Positions 36,645-44,254 of a DNA stretch of 64,000 nt are shown piece by piece (position 1 is the stretch's first letter; each line of letters begins with the position of its first letter). Origin of the DNA: Larkinella punicea. Lineage in GTDB: Bacteria > Bacteroidota > Bacteroidia > Cytophagales > Spirosomataceae. Location: assembly GCF_003334855.1 (NCBI RefSeq), contig NZ_QOWE01000023.1, forward strand, positions 1 through 64,000, written 5' to 3'. Both the position numbers and the translations under genes were made by a program. Below the pieces are notes generated by a model. That model saw nothing but the letters and a program-made list of their open reading frames with translations. It made no database searches and was not told the DNA's origin.

Positions 36645-38870
36645 ATGAAAGAAACTGCGGACTCGATCACCCAATCCCGACGAAATTTCCTGAAAACCGC
36701 CGGTTGCCTGACCATCGGGTTTTCGTTTTCCTGTCAGCCGTTGTCGGCTTCTGAAAAACCACCCTGGCAGGATTCTCTGCCGGGGAGCCTGCGACAACAG
36801 CCCCAGATCAACGCCTGGCTGGAGGTGCTGGACGACGGCCGGATTCGGATTTTTACCGGCAAACTGGAACTGGGACAGGGCATTCGCACCGCCATTGCGC
36901 AGGTGGCCGCCGAGGAACTGGACATGGATTTGAACAAGGTCGAGGTTCATCTGGCCGAAACCGGGCGTACACCCCACGAAGGCTACACTGCCGGGAGCGG
37001 TTCGATTGAAAACAGCGCGATGGCCGTGCGGTACGCAGCCGCAGCCGCCCGACAAAAACTACTGGAACTGGCCGCCAACCGGTGGGATAAACCGGCCGAT
37101 CAGCTCAACGTAGCCAACGGGAAGGTGCAGCAGAAAACCGGCGCAGAGCAGTTCACGTTTGCCCAATTGCTGAATGGAAAGCAACTGGAAGACGACGTTC
37201 GGTTGCCGGTTGCGCTCAAACCCAAATCCGACTACCGCTGGGTGGGCAAACCCATTCCCCGAACCGATATTGAGCGAATGGCGCGTGGAGAGCCGGTTTA
37301 TGTCCAGGATTTGCGGTTTCCGGGCATGGTGCACGCGCGGGTGGTCCGACCACTGGCGCAGGGTGCCAAACTTCGCTCTTTTGATGTAGCCGCTTTGAAG
37401 AAAACCGTACCGGGTGTCTTGAAAACCGTCATCAACGGCAATTTTTTGGGCATTCTGGCAACCGAAGAATACGAAGCGGTTCAGTCCCAGTTGTTTGCCC
37501 GCGAACAGGCTCGCTGGGAAACCGCCAAACCGTTGCCGGACGAAAAAAAGCTAGCCGAGTACATCAAAAAAATACCGGCTAAAACCCGAACGGTAAAAGA
37601 ATCCGGTGATCTCAAAACGATACAACAGCAGGAGGGAAGTTTGTTGAAAGCGAGTTATTTCAAACCGTATCACATGCACGGTTCGATAGGCCCGTCCTGC
37701 GCGGTGGCGCTCTATCAGGAAAACAAGCTGCACATCTGGACGCACAGTCAGGGCGTTTATCCGCTTCGGGAGGCACTTAAAGAGATGTTGGGGCTGGAAA
37801 CGGACGCGATTCATGTCGTGGGCGTTCCCGGTTCGGGTTGCTACGGTCACAACGGCGCGGACGATGTCGCGGCTGATGCGGCTTTGCTGGCGATGGCGTA
37901 TCCGGGTAAACACGTTCGGCTGCAATGGTCGCGCGACGACGAACACGGCTGGGAACCGTATGGCAGCGCCATGAGAATGGAAGCCGAAGCCCGGCTGGAT
38001 CGCTCCGGAAAAATAACCCACTGGCGATATGACCTCTGGACCGACTCCCACAGCACCCGACCGGGCGGTGAGCCGGGGAATCTGCTGGTAGCCCGGTCGA
38101 TTGAAAAACCGTTTTCTGCGCCTTCGGGCGGGTATAGTGGGGGCGGTTATCGCAATTCGGAGCCGTATTACACCATTCCGAACCTAAAAGTCGACGCCCA
38201 TTTTTTTGAAGGACCGCTGCGGGTTTCGGCCTTGCGCAGTCTGGGGGCCTACGCCAATGTGTTCGCGATTGAGTCGTTTATGGACGAACTGGCCGAAAAA
38301 GCCGGGAAAGATCCGCTGGAATTCCGCCTGGCGCATCTGGACGACGAACGGGCAATGGCCGTTGTCAAAAAACTTCAGGAATTGACGCGCTCCGAAAAAA
38401 TGGCCGCCAATGAGGGAATCGGATTTGCGTTTTCCCGTTATAAAAATGTGGCGACCTACTGCGCCGTTGCCGCCCGGGTTTTCGTTGATACAAAAACCTG
38501 TACCGTTCAGGTTCGGAAAATGTGGTCGGTGATCGACGCCGGTGAAGTGATCAACCCCGACGGCCTGAAAAACCAGACCGAAGGCGGCATGATTCAGTCG
38601 GCCAGTTGGACGCTGAAAGAGCAGGTTACCTTTGGACGTGAGCACGTCAGCAGCCGCGACTGGCGTTCGTATCCGATCTTCCGGTTTAGTGACATCCCGG
38701 AAGTCGAAGTCGTAATCATTGATCGACCAACCGAAAAACCGCTGGGTGCGGGCGAAGCCGCCCAGGGCCCCACGGCGGCCGCCCTGACCAACGCCATTTA
38801 TCGCGCCTGCGGCAAGCGGATTCGGGATTTGCCGATTAACTTAGAAGTAAGAGGTGAGACAAGAGAGTAA
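36645..38870 (+). CDS. iorB: Molybdopterin subunit of periplasmic aldehyde/isoquinoline oxidoreductase family
   Basis: 741 residues beginning with a twin-arginine signal (SRRNFLKTAG, R12-R13), so the folded complex is exported with its Fe-S partner. Molybdenum-cofactor-binding domains are visible: GKLELGQGIRTAIAQ, HMHGSIGPSC, VPGSGCYGHNGADDVAADA, and a C-terminal GAGEAAQGPTAAALTNA containing the catalytic glutamate. Probably hydroxylates an aldehyde or N-heterocycle and passes electrons via IorA. The final residues EVRGETRE and the stop codon lie in an inverted repeat (38843-38923). Confidence 0.9.
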   Translation: MKETADSITQSRRNFLKTAGCLTIGFSFSCQPLSASEKPPWQDSLPGSLRQQPQINAWLEVLDDGRIRIFTGKLELGQGIRTAIAQVAAEELDMDLNKVEVHLAETGRTPHEGYTAGSGSIENSAMAVRYAAAAARQKLLELAANRWDKPADQLNVANGKVQQKTGAEQFTFAQLLNGKQLEDDVRLPVALKPKSDYRWVGKPIPRTDIERMARGEPVYVQDLRFPGMVHARVVRPLAQGAKLRSFDVAALKKTVPGVLKTVINGNFLGILATEEYEAVQSQLFAREQARWETAKPLPDEKKLAEYIKKIPAKTRTVKESGDLKTIQQQEGSLLKASYFKPYHMHGSIGPSCAVALYQENKLHIWTHSQGVYPLREALKEMLGLETDAIHVVGVPGSGCYGHNGADDVAADAALLAMAYPGKHVRLQWSRDDEHGWEPYGSAMRMEAEARLDRSGKITHWRYDLWTDSHSTRPGGEPGNLLVARSIEKPFSAPSGGYSGGGYRNSEPYYTIPNLKVDAHFFEGPLRVSALRSLGAYANVFAIESFMDELAEKAGKDPLEFRLAHLDDERAMAVVKKLQELTRSEKMAANEGIGFAFSRYKNVATYCAVAARVFVDTKTCTVQVRKMWSVIDAGEVINPDGLKNQTEGGMIQSASWTLKEQVTFGREHVSSRDWRSYPIFRFSDIPEVEVVIIDRPTEKPLGAGEAAQGPTAAALTNAIYRACGKRIRDLPINLEVRGETRE

Positions 38871-38923
38871 AGACGCAACAAACGCGCGTTTTGCCCTGCT
38901 GTCTCACTTCTCTTTACTCTTTC
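38843..38923. repeat. Imperfect inverted repeat at the end of iorB
   Basis: Arms of GAGGTGAGACAAGAGAG words (left, from about 38843) pair imperfectly with the right arm (to 38923) around the perfect palindrome AACGCGCGTT (38881-38890). AGAGGTGAGACAAGAGA (38850-38866) is shared with the repeat after atpD. The iorB stop codon is inside the left arm. Confidence 0.7.
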
Positions 38924-38953
38924 ATCTATATTCCAACATAACTCCAAACTCCC

Positions 38954-39310
38954 ATGACCTTACTGAAAAATTGCTCGTTTGCGCTGCTCCTGTTTCTGGG
39001 AACCGCCTTTGCGCCCCTCCACCACGGCTGGGGTGATTATGACCAGACCAAAGTGCTGGATTATACCGGCACCATCGAGGAATCGAAGTATGAAAATCCA
39101 CATGCCACGGCCAAAGTGAAAGACAAGGACAAAACGTGGCTGGTCTATCTGGCCCCTACGAGCCGGATGAATGAACGGGGCGTTAGTGCGGCCATGCTGA
39201 AAAAAGGCGGTTCGCTGCGGGTGGTGGGTTATCCGCACAAAACCGTCAAAAACGAAATGCGGGCGGAGCGGATCTTCATCGACGGGCAGAAATACGAACT
39301 GCGTAAATGA
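38954..39310 (+). CDS. DUF6152-like exported protein
   Basis: 118 residues with a signal peptide (cleaved after about AFA). The mature start HHGWGDYDQTKVLDYTGTIE and the later NPHATAKV match the DUF6152 pattern, a small beta-barrel family often encoded near molybdenum or copper enzymes; function is unknown. It follows iorB after 83 bases and overlaps the next gene by 4 bases (ATGA), so the two are translated together. Confidence 0.78.
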   Translation: MTLLKNCSFALLLFLGTAFAPLHHGWGDYDQTKVLDYTGTIEESKYENPHATAKVKDKDKTWLVYLAPTSRMNERGVSAAMLKKGGSLRVVGYPHKTVKNEMRAERIFIDGQKYELRK

Positions 39311-39795
39311 GGCTGGGCATTCCCGTCGAGTGGCTGCAAGGCATTGAAAACAGTGTGCTGGCCGTTGCTATCCGTCAGTCACTTTGGCTATATCCGGCGC
39401 TGGAAATTGTGCACATCATTGGGATTGTCCTGGTGGTCGGCGGAGCCTTTCTGTTTGATTTCCGGCTGTTGGGCTTTTCAAAAAAAATACCGGTTGCCGA
39501 TCTGGCCACGCACGTACTGCCCTGGTCGCGGAGGGGGCTGATTCTGGTGATTCCGTCTGGTTTACTGCTGTTCAGCACCAATGCCGAAGCGCTGGGAAAA
39601 GACCCGACCTTCTGGTTGAAAATGGCGCTGTTACTGGTCGCTGGTATCAACGTGGCGGTTTTCCACCGAATGACCTTTCGATCCCCAACGGGCTGGCAGG
39701 CTGGTCAAACGCCGGTAGCGGCCAAAGCGGCCGCCTTGGGTTCCATCCTGTTATGGTTGGGTACCATTGCCTGTGGCCGTTTACTGGCCTATTGA
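39307..39795 (+). CDS. Four-helix membrane protein, DUF6644-like
   Basis: 162 residues with four hydrophobic helices (LYPALEIVHIIGIVLVVGG, GLILVIPSGLLLFSTNA, FWLKMALLLVAGINVAVFHR and GSILLWLGTIACGRLLAY). Histidines in helices 1 and 3 could bind haem, which would suit an electron acceptor for the upstream Mo-hydroxylase, but this is inference. Starts in the ATGA overlap with the DUF6152-like gene. Confidence 0.75.
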   Translation: MRLGIPVEWLQGIENSVLAVAIRQSLWLYPALEIVHIIGIVLVVGGAFLFDFRLLGFSKKIPVADLATHVLPWSRRGLILVIPSGLLLFSTNAEALGKDPTFWLKMALLLVAGINVAVFHRMTFRSPTGWQAGQTPVAAKAAALGSILLWLGTIACGRLLAY

Positions 39796-39816
39796 ATAAA
39801 ATAAGGCTAAAAATGC

Positions 39817-39848
39817 GAATAGCCAACGATTAGAGTCGTTGGCTATTC
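39817..39848. terminator. Bidirectional terminator
   Basis: Perfect 13-bp stem GAATAGCCAACGA/TCGTTGGCTATTC (39817-39829, 39836-39848) with a 6-base loop. On the minus strand a TTTTT run follows 3 bases later, so it ends the riboswitch/micro-ORF transcript; on the plus strand it ends the iorAB cluster. Confidence 0.85.
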
Positions 39849-39866
39849 ATTTGTGTGGTGTGTGAC

Positions 39867-39935
39867 TTACCGGATCGGACAGAGATGCCAGTCCTGATCG
39901 GGGTCACAACGATGCTTCGTTGGTTGATTTTTCAT
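39867..39935 (-). CDS. 22-codon ORF under a SAM-I riboswitch
   Basis: ATG at 39935, TAA at 39867. The peptide starts MKNQPTKHRC and ends DPDQDWHLCPIR: basic start, acidic middle, two cysteines (C10, C19) and one tryptophan. The ATG lies 11 bases after the 3' strand of riboswitch helix P1, and the stop lies about 19 bases before a terminator, so it is the only ORF of the transcript. No family recognised. It could be a regulatory or leader peptide, a small stress protein or a RiPP-like precursor; it may also be untranslated. Confidence 0.5.
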   Translation of the reverse strand: MKNQPTKHRCDPDQDWHLCPIR

Positions 39936-39946
39936 GATGGTTGTTA

Positions 39947-40052
39947 ATTTATAGTTCCTAATTTTTTTAGGCAGGTTAGCACTGATTCCACGGATCGTTC
40001 GGAAAGTTGCTAAGGGTTCATCGAGCCTGTCTCTCCCCCTTTCTGTATAAAT
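39947..40052 (-). promoter_or_regulatory. SAM-I riboswitch (S-box)
   Basis: All parts of the SAM-I aptamer are visible on the minus strand. P1: AUUUAUA (40052-40046) with UAUAAAU (39953-39947). P2/kink-turn: GGGGGAGAGACAGGCUCGAU then GAACCC. Conserved GCAAC and AGUGCUAA joining segments. P3: UUCC/GGAA (40004-40001, 39989-39986). P4: CCUAA/UUAGG (39971-39967, 39961-39957). The pseudoknot CAGG (40029-40026) pairs with CCUG (39975-39972). Binding S-adenosylmethionine would stabilise P1 next to the start codon of the micro-ORF, suggesting translational control; no separate terminator hairpin is seen between P1 and the ATG. Confidence 0.88.
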
Positions 40053-40110
40053 CTCGAACCGGCGCACCGGCAACTACTAGTTACCAGAAGTAGTCATTGA
40101 GATAACGATA

Positions 40111-40142
40111 CAAAAGTAAAACACGGTTTTTTGTATTCCAAA
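40111..40142 (-). promoter_or_regulatory. Bacteroidota-type promoter of the riboswitch transcript
   Basis: On the minus strand TTTG (40142-40139), a 20-base spacer, then TACTTTTG (40118-40111), an exact fit to TTTG/TAnnTTTG. Predicted start is around 40105, about 50 bases before the aptamer. The leader between contains hairpins ACTACT/AGTAGT and CCGG-TGCG-CCGG. Confidence 0.8.
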
Positions 40143-40246
40143 CTAAATCTATATTTTTTATAGGGTATTGATGGGTTAAATAATTATACATTGTGGATCG
40201 TCTCGTAGAGACAGAATGTTTATAGCTATTAATAGCCAGATTAGGG

Positions 40247-40293
40247 GCCGCCTGCCGTAGGTAGGCAACCGTTGCCTACCTACGGCAGGCGGC
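40247..40293. repeat. 23-bp palindrome with 1-base centre
   Basis: Arms 40247-40269 and 40271-40293 are perfect complements, containing GCCTGCCGTAGGTAGGCAAC. It lies between the riboswitch promoter and the GHMP kinase stop codon and could extrude as a cruciform or end the kinase transcript. Confidence 0.8.
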
Positions 40294-40314
40294 TGGAAGC
40301 AATTGTAGCGGTTC

Positions 40315-40342
40315 CTACAAACATCAGATGCCTAACGGCATC
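40315..40342. repeat. REP-like element with 13-mer shared with window start
   Basis: CTACAAACATCAG (40315-40327) is identical to 283-295 and is followed by hairpin GATGCC-TAAC-GGCATC (40327-40342). As at the window start, it lies about 25 bases past the stop codon of a minus-strand gene. Confidence 0.65.
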
Positions 40343-40366
40343 GGAACAACGCTCAATGTGTCAGGC

Positions 40367-41467
40367 TTAATCTTCAACCGGCAGTGGTTGCGGCAGAACC
40401 GAAACCCCCTGATCGACCCGGATGATGTACGCCTTGCCGCCCGCCCGCTCGATGGCTTCGGCCACGGCTTCCGGTTTTTCGGGTGCATAGGCAAACATGC
40501 AGCCACCGCCCCCCGAACCGTTGATTTTTCCGCCGTAGGCACCCGCTTTGAGGGCTTCGTCGATCATCCGGTCGATTTTCTGGGTCGAAACGCGCTTGGC
40601 ATCCCGCAGACTGTTCTGGTGAATGGTGAGCAAAGCACCCAGCCGCTGGTGATCGACGGTTCCGCTTTGGAGCATCGCCAGGGCTTCCCGCAAGACGTCG
40701 CGGTCGGAGAGATTTCCTTTCAGCAACGCCATTTCGTCGGGCGTCAGGATCGACCGGTATTCATCGGCAGTTTCCAGCGGGTAAGTCGTGAGCAAAAAGG
40801 CCGGGTCATACTGTTTTATTTTTTCCATCGCCCGAAGCATCCCGAATTTGACGTGTTTCAGCACGCCTATGGTGTCTTTCGGCTGGCGCGAATCGCCCAG
40901 CACAAACGCACAGAGTTGGGGCTGAAACGATTCCAGATGGATTTTCGGAACGGATTCCAGGTAAATCACCCCGCCAACCGCCGTGGCGTAGTGGTCCATC
41001 ATGCCACCGGGTTCGCCAAATTCCAGCACTTCGGCGGCATAAGCGAGTTCCGCCAGCTTTTCGGGCGACAGCGTTTTCGGGTTGTCGGCAAATTGGGTGA
41101 GAATCGCTAACCAGGTGATCAGCAGGGCCGAAGAACTGGATGTGCCCGCATTGATGGGAATCTCCCCCCGGATTTCTCCCTGAATTCCGGTCGAAAACCG
41201 GAAACCTTCCCGCAACAGAATGTTGACCGCGCTACGAAAATAATCCCGGTCTTGCCGGTACGTCAGCGGAAGGGTTGCCAACGAAAACCGTTCTTCGGCG
41301 TCGATGTCGGGCAGAAACAGCCGAACCTCCGACTTGGTGATGGGTTCGGCGGTAATCCGGATGCGTTGGGAAATGGCAGCGGCAATAACGGGCAGACCCA
41401 GATAATCCTGGTGTTCTCCGAATAAACAGATGCGGCCCGGCGTGGATATAGACAGCGGAAAGGACAT
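40367..41467 (-). CDS. GHMP family sugar kinase (galactokinase-like)
   Basis: 366 residues from ATG 41467 (a TTG six bases upstream is in frame). The N-terminal PGRICLFGEHQDYLGLPV is the galactokinase-type sugar-binding signature; the ATP-binding loop is PINAGTSSSSALL and motif 3 is GGKINGSGGGGCMF. Phosphorylates C1 of galactose or a related sugar such as a uronic acid or N-acetylhexosamine; specificity is open because GEHTDY is GEHQDY. Last gene of the SusC-SusD-DUF3472 operon, 17 bases after it. Confidence 0.85.
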   Translation of the reverse strand: MSFPLSISTPGRICLFGEHQDYLGLPVIAAAISQRIRITAEPITKSEVRLFLPDIDAEERFSLATLPLTYRQDRDYFRSAVNILLREGFRFSTGIQGEIRGEIPINAGTSSSSALLITWLAILTQFADNPKTLSPEKLAELAYAAEVLEFGEPGGMMDHYATAVGGVIYLESVPKIHLESFQPQLCAFVLGDSRQPKDTIGVLKHVKFGMLRAMEKIKQYDPAFLLTTYPLETADEYRSILTPDEMALLKGNLSDRDVLREALAMLQSGTVDHQRLGALLTIHQNSLRDAKRVSTQKIDRMIDEALKAGAYGGKINGSGGGGCMFAYAPEKPEAVAEAIERAGGKAYIIRVDQGVSVLPQPLPVED

Positions 41468-41484
41468 AATCAAACAATCACAAA

Positions 41485-42780
41485 TTAGGGTAATCGGGAA
41501 AAATCAATGGGTGGTGCTTTTTTGAGCGGTTTCCGCATAAAGTCGGTATTAAGCGGGACATTTTCGTCGAAAAAACCGCAATTCCTGAGAAAGAATTGAT
41601 TTTTTTGCGATAAACCGCCCGCATAATCCTGCCGAAAACCGGCCCGGGCGGTGGCGTCGCCGGTAAATTTGGCGCTTACCAATTCCTGCCAGACGCCTTC
41701 TTTGCTCCGAACCCACTGGTTTCCAAAAGCCACCTGCCGCGACGTATTACCCGTATTCGGCATGAAATTCTCCAGAAAAGAGTGGGGCGATTTGAGGTAC
41801 GTCGTCGTCTTCGGGCGTTTGAAACTGGCGATCAACTGCCAGTCTTTGTCCTCAGCATCGGAGAAATAGGCCGTATAGGTGGTGTACCCGTTTTCCGTTG
41901 GTCGGCCCCGGAGCAAAAACCGGTAGGTCCGGCCCGCTTTCCAGTTGTAGCGCAGGTAACTCTGGCCACCGGACCCTTCGTTGCCGAAATCATTGGTCGT
42001 TACACCCTCACCTTTTTTCTCCAGCAGGATTTTCTGATCGTCCGGAATGTCTTTCGGATTGTCGGTTTTGAACGGACTCCAGACCGAGAACAGCACCCGC
42101 CGTTCGGTCGGCGAATTGACCTGCATCCCAAAATAGCCCTCCGCAAAACCGTTCGCCATGAAGTAGGAACCCAGCACGTCGCTGCCTTCAGGAACCGTAA
42201 TTTCGTTGTAAAACCACTCCGAATCAGAATGCTCCGGTGCGGCATATTTCAGGTGAACCGACGGCCCGCGCCGACCCCAATGGAAATAATTGCCCTGGTT
42301 GTTGCGGACAAAAACCGTCTTGTCATCGACTAAATCTCCACTGATACCGAGTTCACGAAGCAGCCCGAACGCCGGGCCGGATTTGGTCACTCCCTGTAGG
42401 TCAATCTTGACGTAGCCCGGTTTTTGAACGGCCCATTCGCCGACGTAATAGTCCTTGTCCGCGTTGCCGCTGGCCGAAAATTCGACGGATTTCCCCAATA
42501 CACTCACCCGGATCCTGCTTTGGCCTTCCGGAACGTTCATCATGGCCGACAGTTTCAGCGTTCCGGCGCGGTCGAACCGGATGTAGGTGGAAACGACACT
42601 TTCCGGATGGCTCCAGCCGGTCAGGCCGTCGTTGGTGATTTTTTCGGGAGAATGAGACGGTTTCGTTACCCAGGCGTTGCCGCCGAGGGGCACCGACAAG
42701 CGATTCGCATCGTGCGAATCGCCGGTCAGCGCGAATAACCAGGTACTCACTAAAAAAAGGATCGGATTCAGGATAGTCAT
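41485..42780 (-). CDS. Exported DUF3472/DUF5077 protein
   Basis: 431 residues with a signal peptide (cleaved near FALTG). Residues about 28-130 form a beta domain resembling DUF5077 (LSVPLGGNAWVTKPSHSPEK, VSTYIRFDRAGTLKLSAMMN); the next 180 residues form a DUF3472 domain (NYFHWGRRGPSVHLKY, FSVWSPFKTDNPKDIPDDQK). Such proteins occur in polysaccharide loci and are thought to bind or process glycans. Third gene of the SusCD operon, 10 bases after SusD. Confidence 0.82.
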   Translation of the reverse strand: MTILNPILFLVSTWLFALTGDSHDANRLSVPLGGNAWVTKPSHSPEKITNDGLTGWSHPESVVSTYIRFDRAGTLKLSAMMNVPEGQSRIRVSVLGKSVEFSASGNADKDYYVGEWAVQKPGYVKIDLQGVTKSGPAFGLLRELGISGDLVDDKTVFVRNNQGNYFHWGRRGPSVHLKYAAPEHSDSEWFYNEITVPEGSDVLGSYFMANGFAEGYFGMQVNSPTERRVLFSVWSPFKTDNPKDIPDDQKILLEKKGEGVTTNDFGNEGSGGQSYLRYNWKAGRTYRFLLRGRPTENGYTTYTAYFSDAEDKDWQLIASFKRPKTTTYLKSPHSFLENFMPNTGNTSRQVAFGNQWVRSKEGVWQELVSAKFTGDATARAGFRQDYAGGLSQKNQFFLRNCGFFDENVPLNTDFMRKPLKKAPPIDFSRLP

Positions 42781-42790
42781 TCGAAAGTCA

Positions 42791-44242
42791 CTACAAGGGG
42801 TTCTGTTTCAGGTTGGAATTTAAGATAATTTCTGCTTCCGGAATCAGGTGAACCACTTGTTTGTCGGTCGCCGGAACGGTTTGCTGGCCGGTTGTAGTGT
42901 TGTGATAACCGGGATAATTCCGAACCAGGCTGCGGCCATTGCGGTAGAGGTCATACGCCCGGTGGCCCTCAAACGCCAGTTCGAGCCGACGTTCCTGCAA
43001 CACGACGTCCAAAACCGTCGGCAATCCTTTCAGATCGGTTGCTGAATACAGTTCGGTGCCGGTCAGCCCCGCCCGTTGCCGAATCAAATTGACATCCGCG
43101 ATGGCTTTGTCCGTGGCCCCGGTTTTGGCGTAGGCTTCGGCCCGGTTCAGGTATACTTCCGAAAGCCGCAGCAAAATCGGTGAGCTGAGCGTCGCAATAC
43201 CGCCCTGGTTGGAAAACTTCGTGACGTATACTTTGTCGATGCCGTTCCGCTTTTCCTGCGCTCCCTGCGCGGTCAGTTTCCGAACCAGAAACGTCCGCCG
43301 TTTGTCGTTCGCATTTTTATTCACCAGATCCTGATAGTCCTGCGACGCGTAAACCTCGCCCCAGCCGACGCCACCCGGTGAGGTGTAGAGCATCGAACCC
43401 AGTGAACTCCAGGCACGGTCGTCTTTCAGCGTGTGTTTGATCGCCAGAATAACTTCCTTGTTCTGCTCGTTTTCCACCGTGTAAAAATCGGGAACCTGCG
43501 TCGGTGTCGCCAGCGTAAAGCGGTTTTCTGCAATCACCAGATCGGCGTATTGGATGGCGTTGGCGTTGTCGTTCATGTACAGATACACCCGCGAAAGCAG
43601 CGCGTTGGCGGCCGCAGCCGTGGCATAACTGCTGGTGCGCGTCACCGTCATCAGTTTGGCGGCTTTCTGCAACTCGCTGACGACAAACGCATAGACCTCT
43701 TTCACCGTCGCCCGGGCGGCATTGTCGTCTGCTTTCGTGTCGGTTTTGATGATCACGCCCAGATTCGTTTCCGGACTTTGGGCATACGGCCGTCCGAAAA
43801 GCCGGACCAGCTCGAAATGGACCATGGCGCGCAGAAAGATGTTCTCGCCCAGAATCTGATCCATTTCTTTCGATGTTCCTTCCTGAACGGCCGCAATCAC
43901 TTTGTTGGCGCCGACAATAACCTGATAGGCTTTGCGGTAAATCTGGAGCGCGTTGGCCTGATCGGAGGTGTGCCGGTAGGTATACGTCAGAAAAAGCGCA
44001 TCGGTAGTGGTGCCGCTGAGGGTCAGGTTATCACCCGGATATTCGTTCATAATGAACAGGTTACGGGTGTAGTCGGATTCTTTCAGGAAGGTGTAATTTC
44101 CGTCGGTAGCCGCCCGCAGGCCCTGCGCCCCTTGCAGAATGGCCGACTCAGATAAACCGTTGTACGGGGTTGTATCAATTTCACAGGAGGTGGTTACCAC
44201 CACACAGCCCAGCAACAAAAAGCGCGAAAGAGAGAAGTTCAT
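42791..44242 (-). CDS. SusD/RagB family nutrient-binding outer-membrane lipoprotein
   Basis: 483 residues. Lipoprotein signal with Cys20 (VVVTTSC). TPR-like helices in the N-terminal half and the C-terminal RagB/SusD segment with LSEVYLNRAEAYAKTGATDK, VVLQERRLELAFEGHRAYD and a final NPL are typical. It caps the SusC barrel and binds the incoming glycan on the cell surface. Directly follows SusC (12-base gap). Confidence 0.95.
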   Translation of the reverse strand: MNFSLSRFLLLGCVVVTTSCEIDTTPYNGLSESAILQGAQGLRAATDGNYTFLKESDYTRNLFIMNEYPGDNLTLSGTTTDALFLTYTYRHTSDQANALQIYRKAYQVIVGANKVIAAVQEGTSKEMDQILGENIFLRAMVHFELVRLFGRPYAQSPETNLGVIIKTDTKADDNAARATVKEVYAFVVSELQKAAKLMTVTRTSSYATAAAANALLSRVYLYMNDNANAIQYADLVIAENRFTLATPTQVPDFYTVENEQNKEVILAIKHTLKDDRAWSSLGSMLYTSPGGVGWGEVYASQDYQDLVNKNANDKRRTFLVRKLTAQGAQEKRNGIDKVYVTKFSNQGGIATLSSPILLRLSEVYLNRAEAYAKTGATDKAIADVNLIRQRAGLTGTELYSATDLKGLPTVLDVVLQERRLELAFEGHRAYDLYRNGRSLVRNYPGYHNTTTGQQTVPATDKQVVHLIPEAEIILNSNLKQNPL

Positions 44243-44254
44243 GGGTGTTGATGA

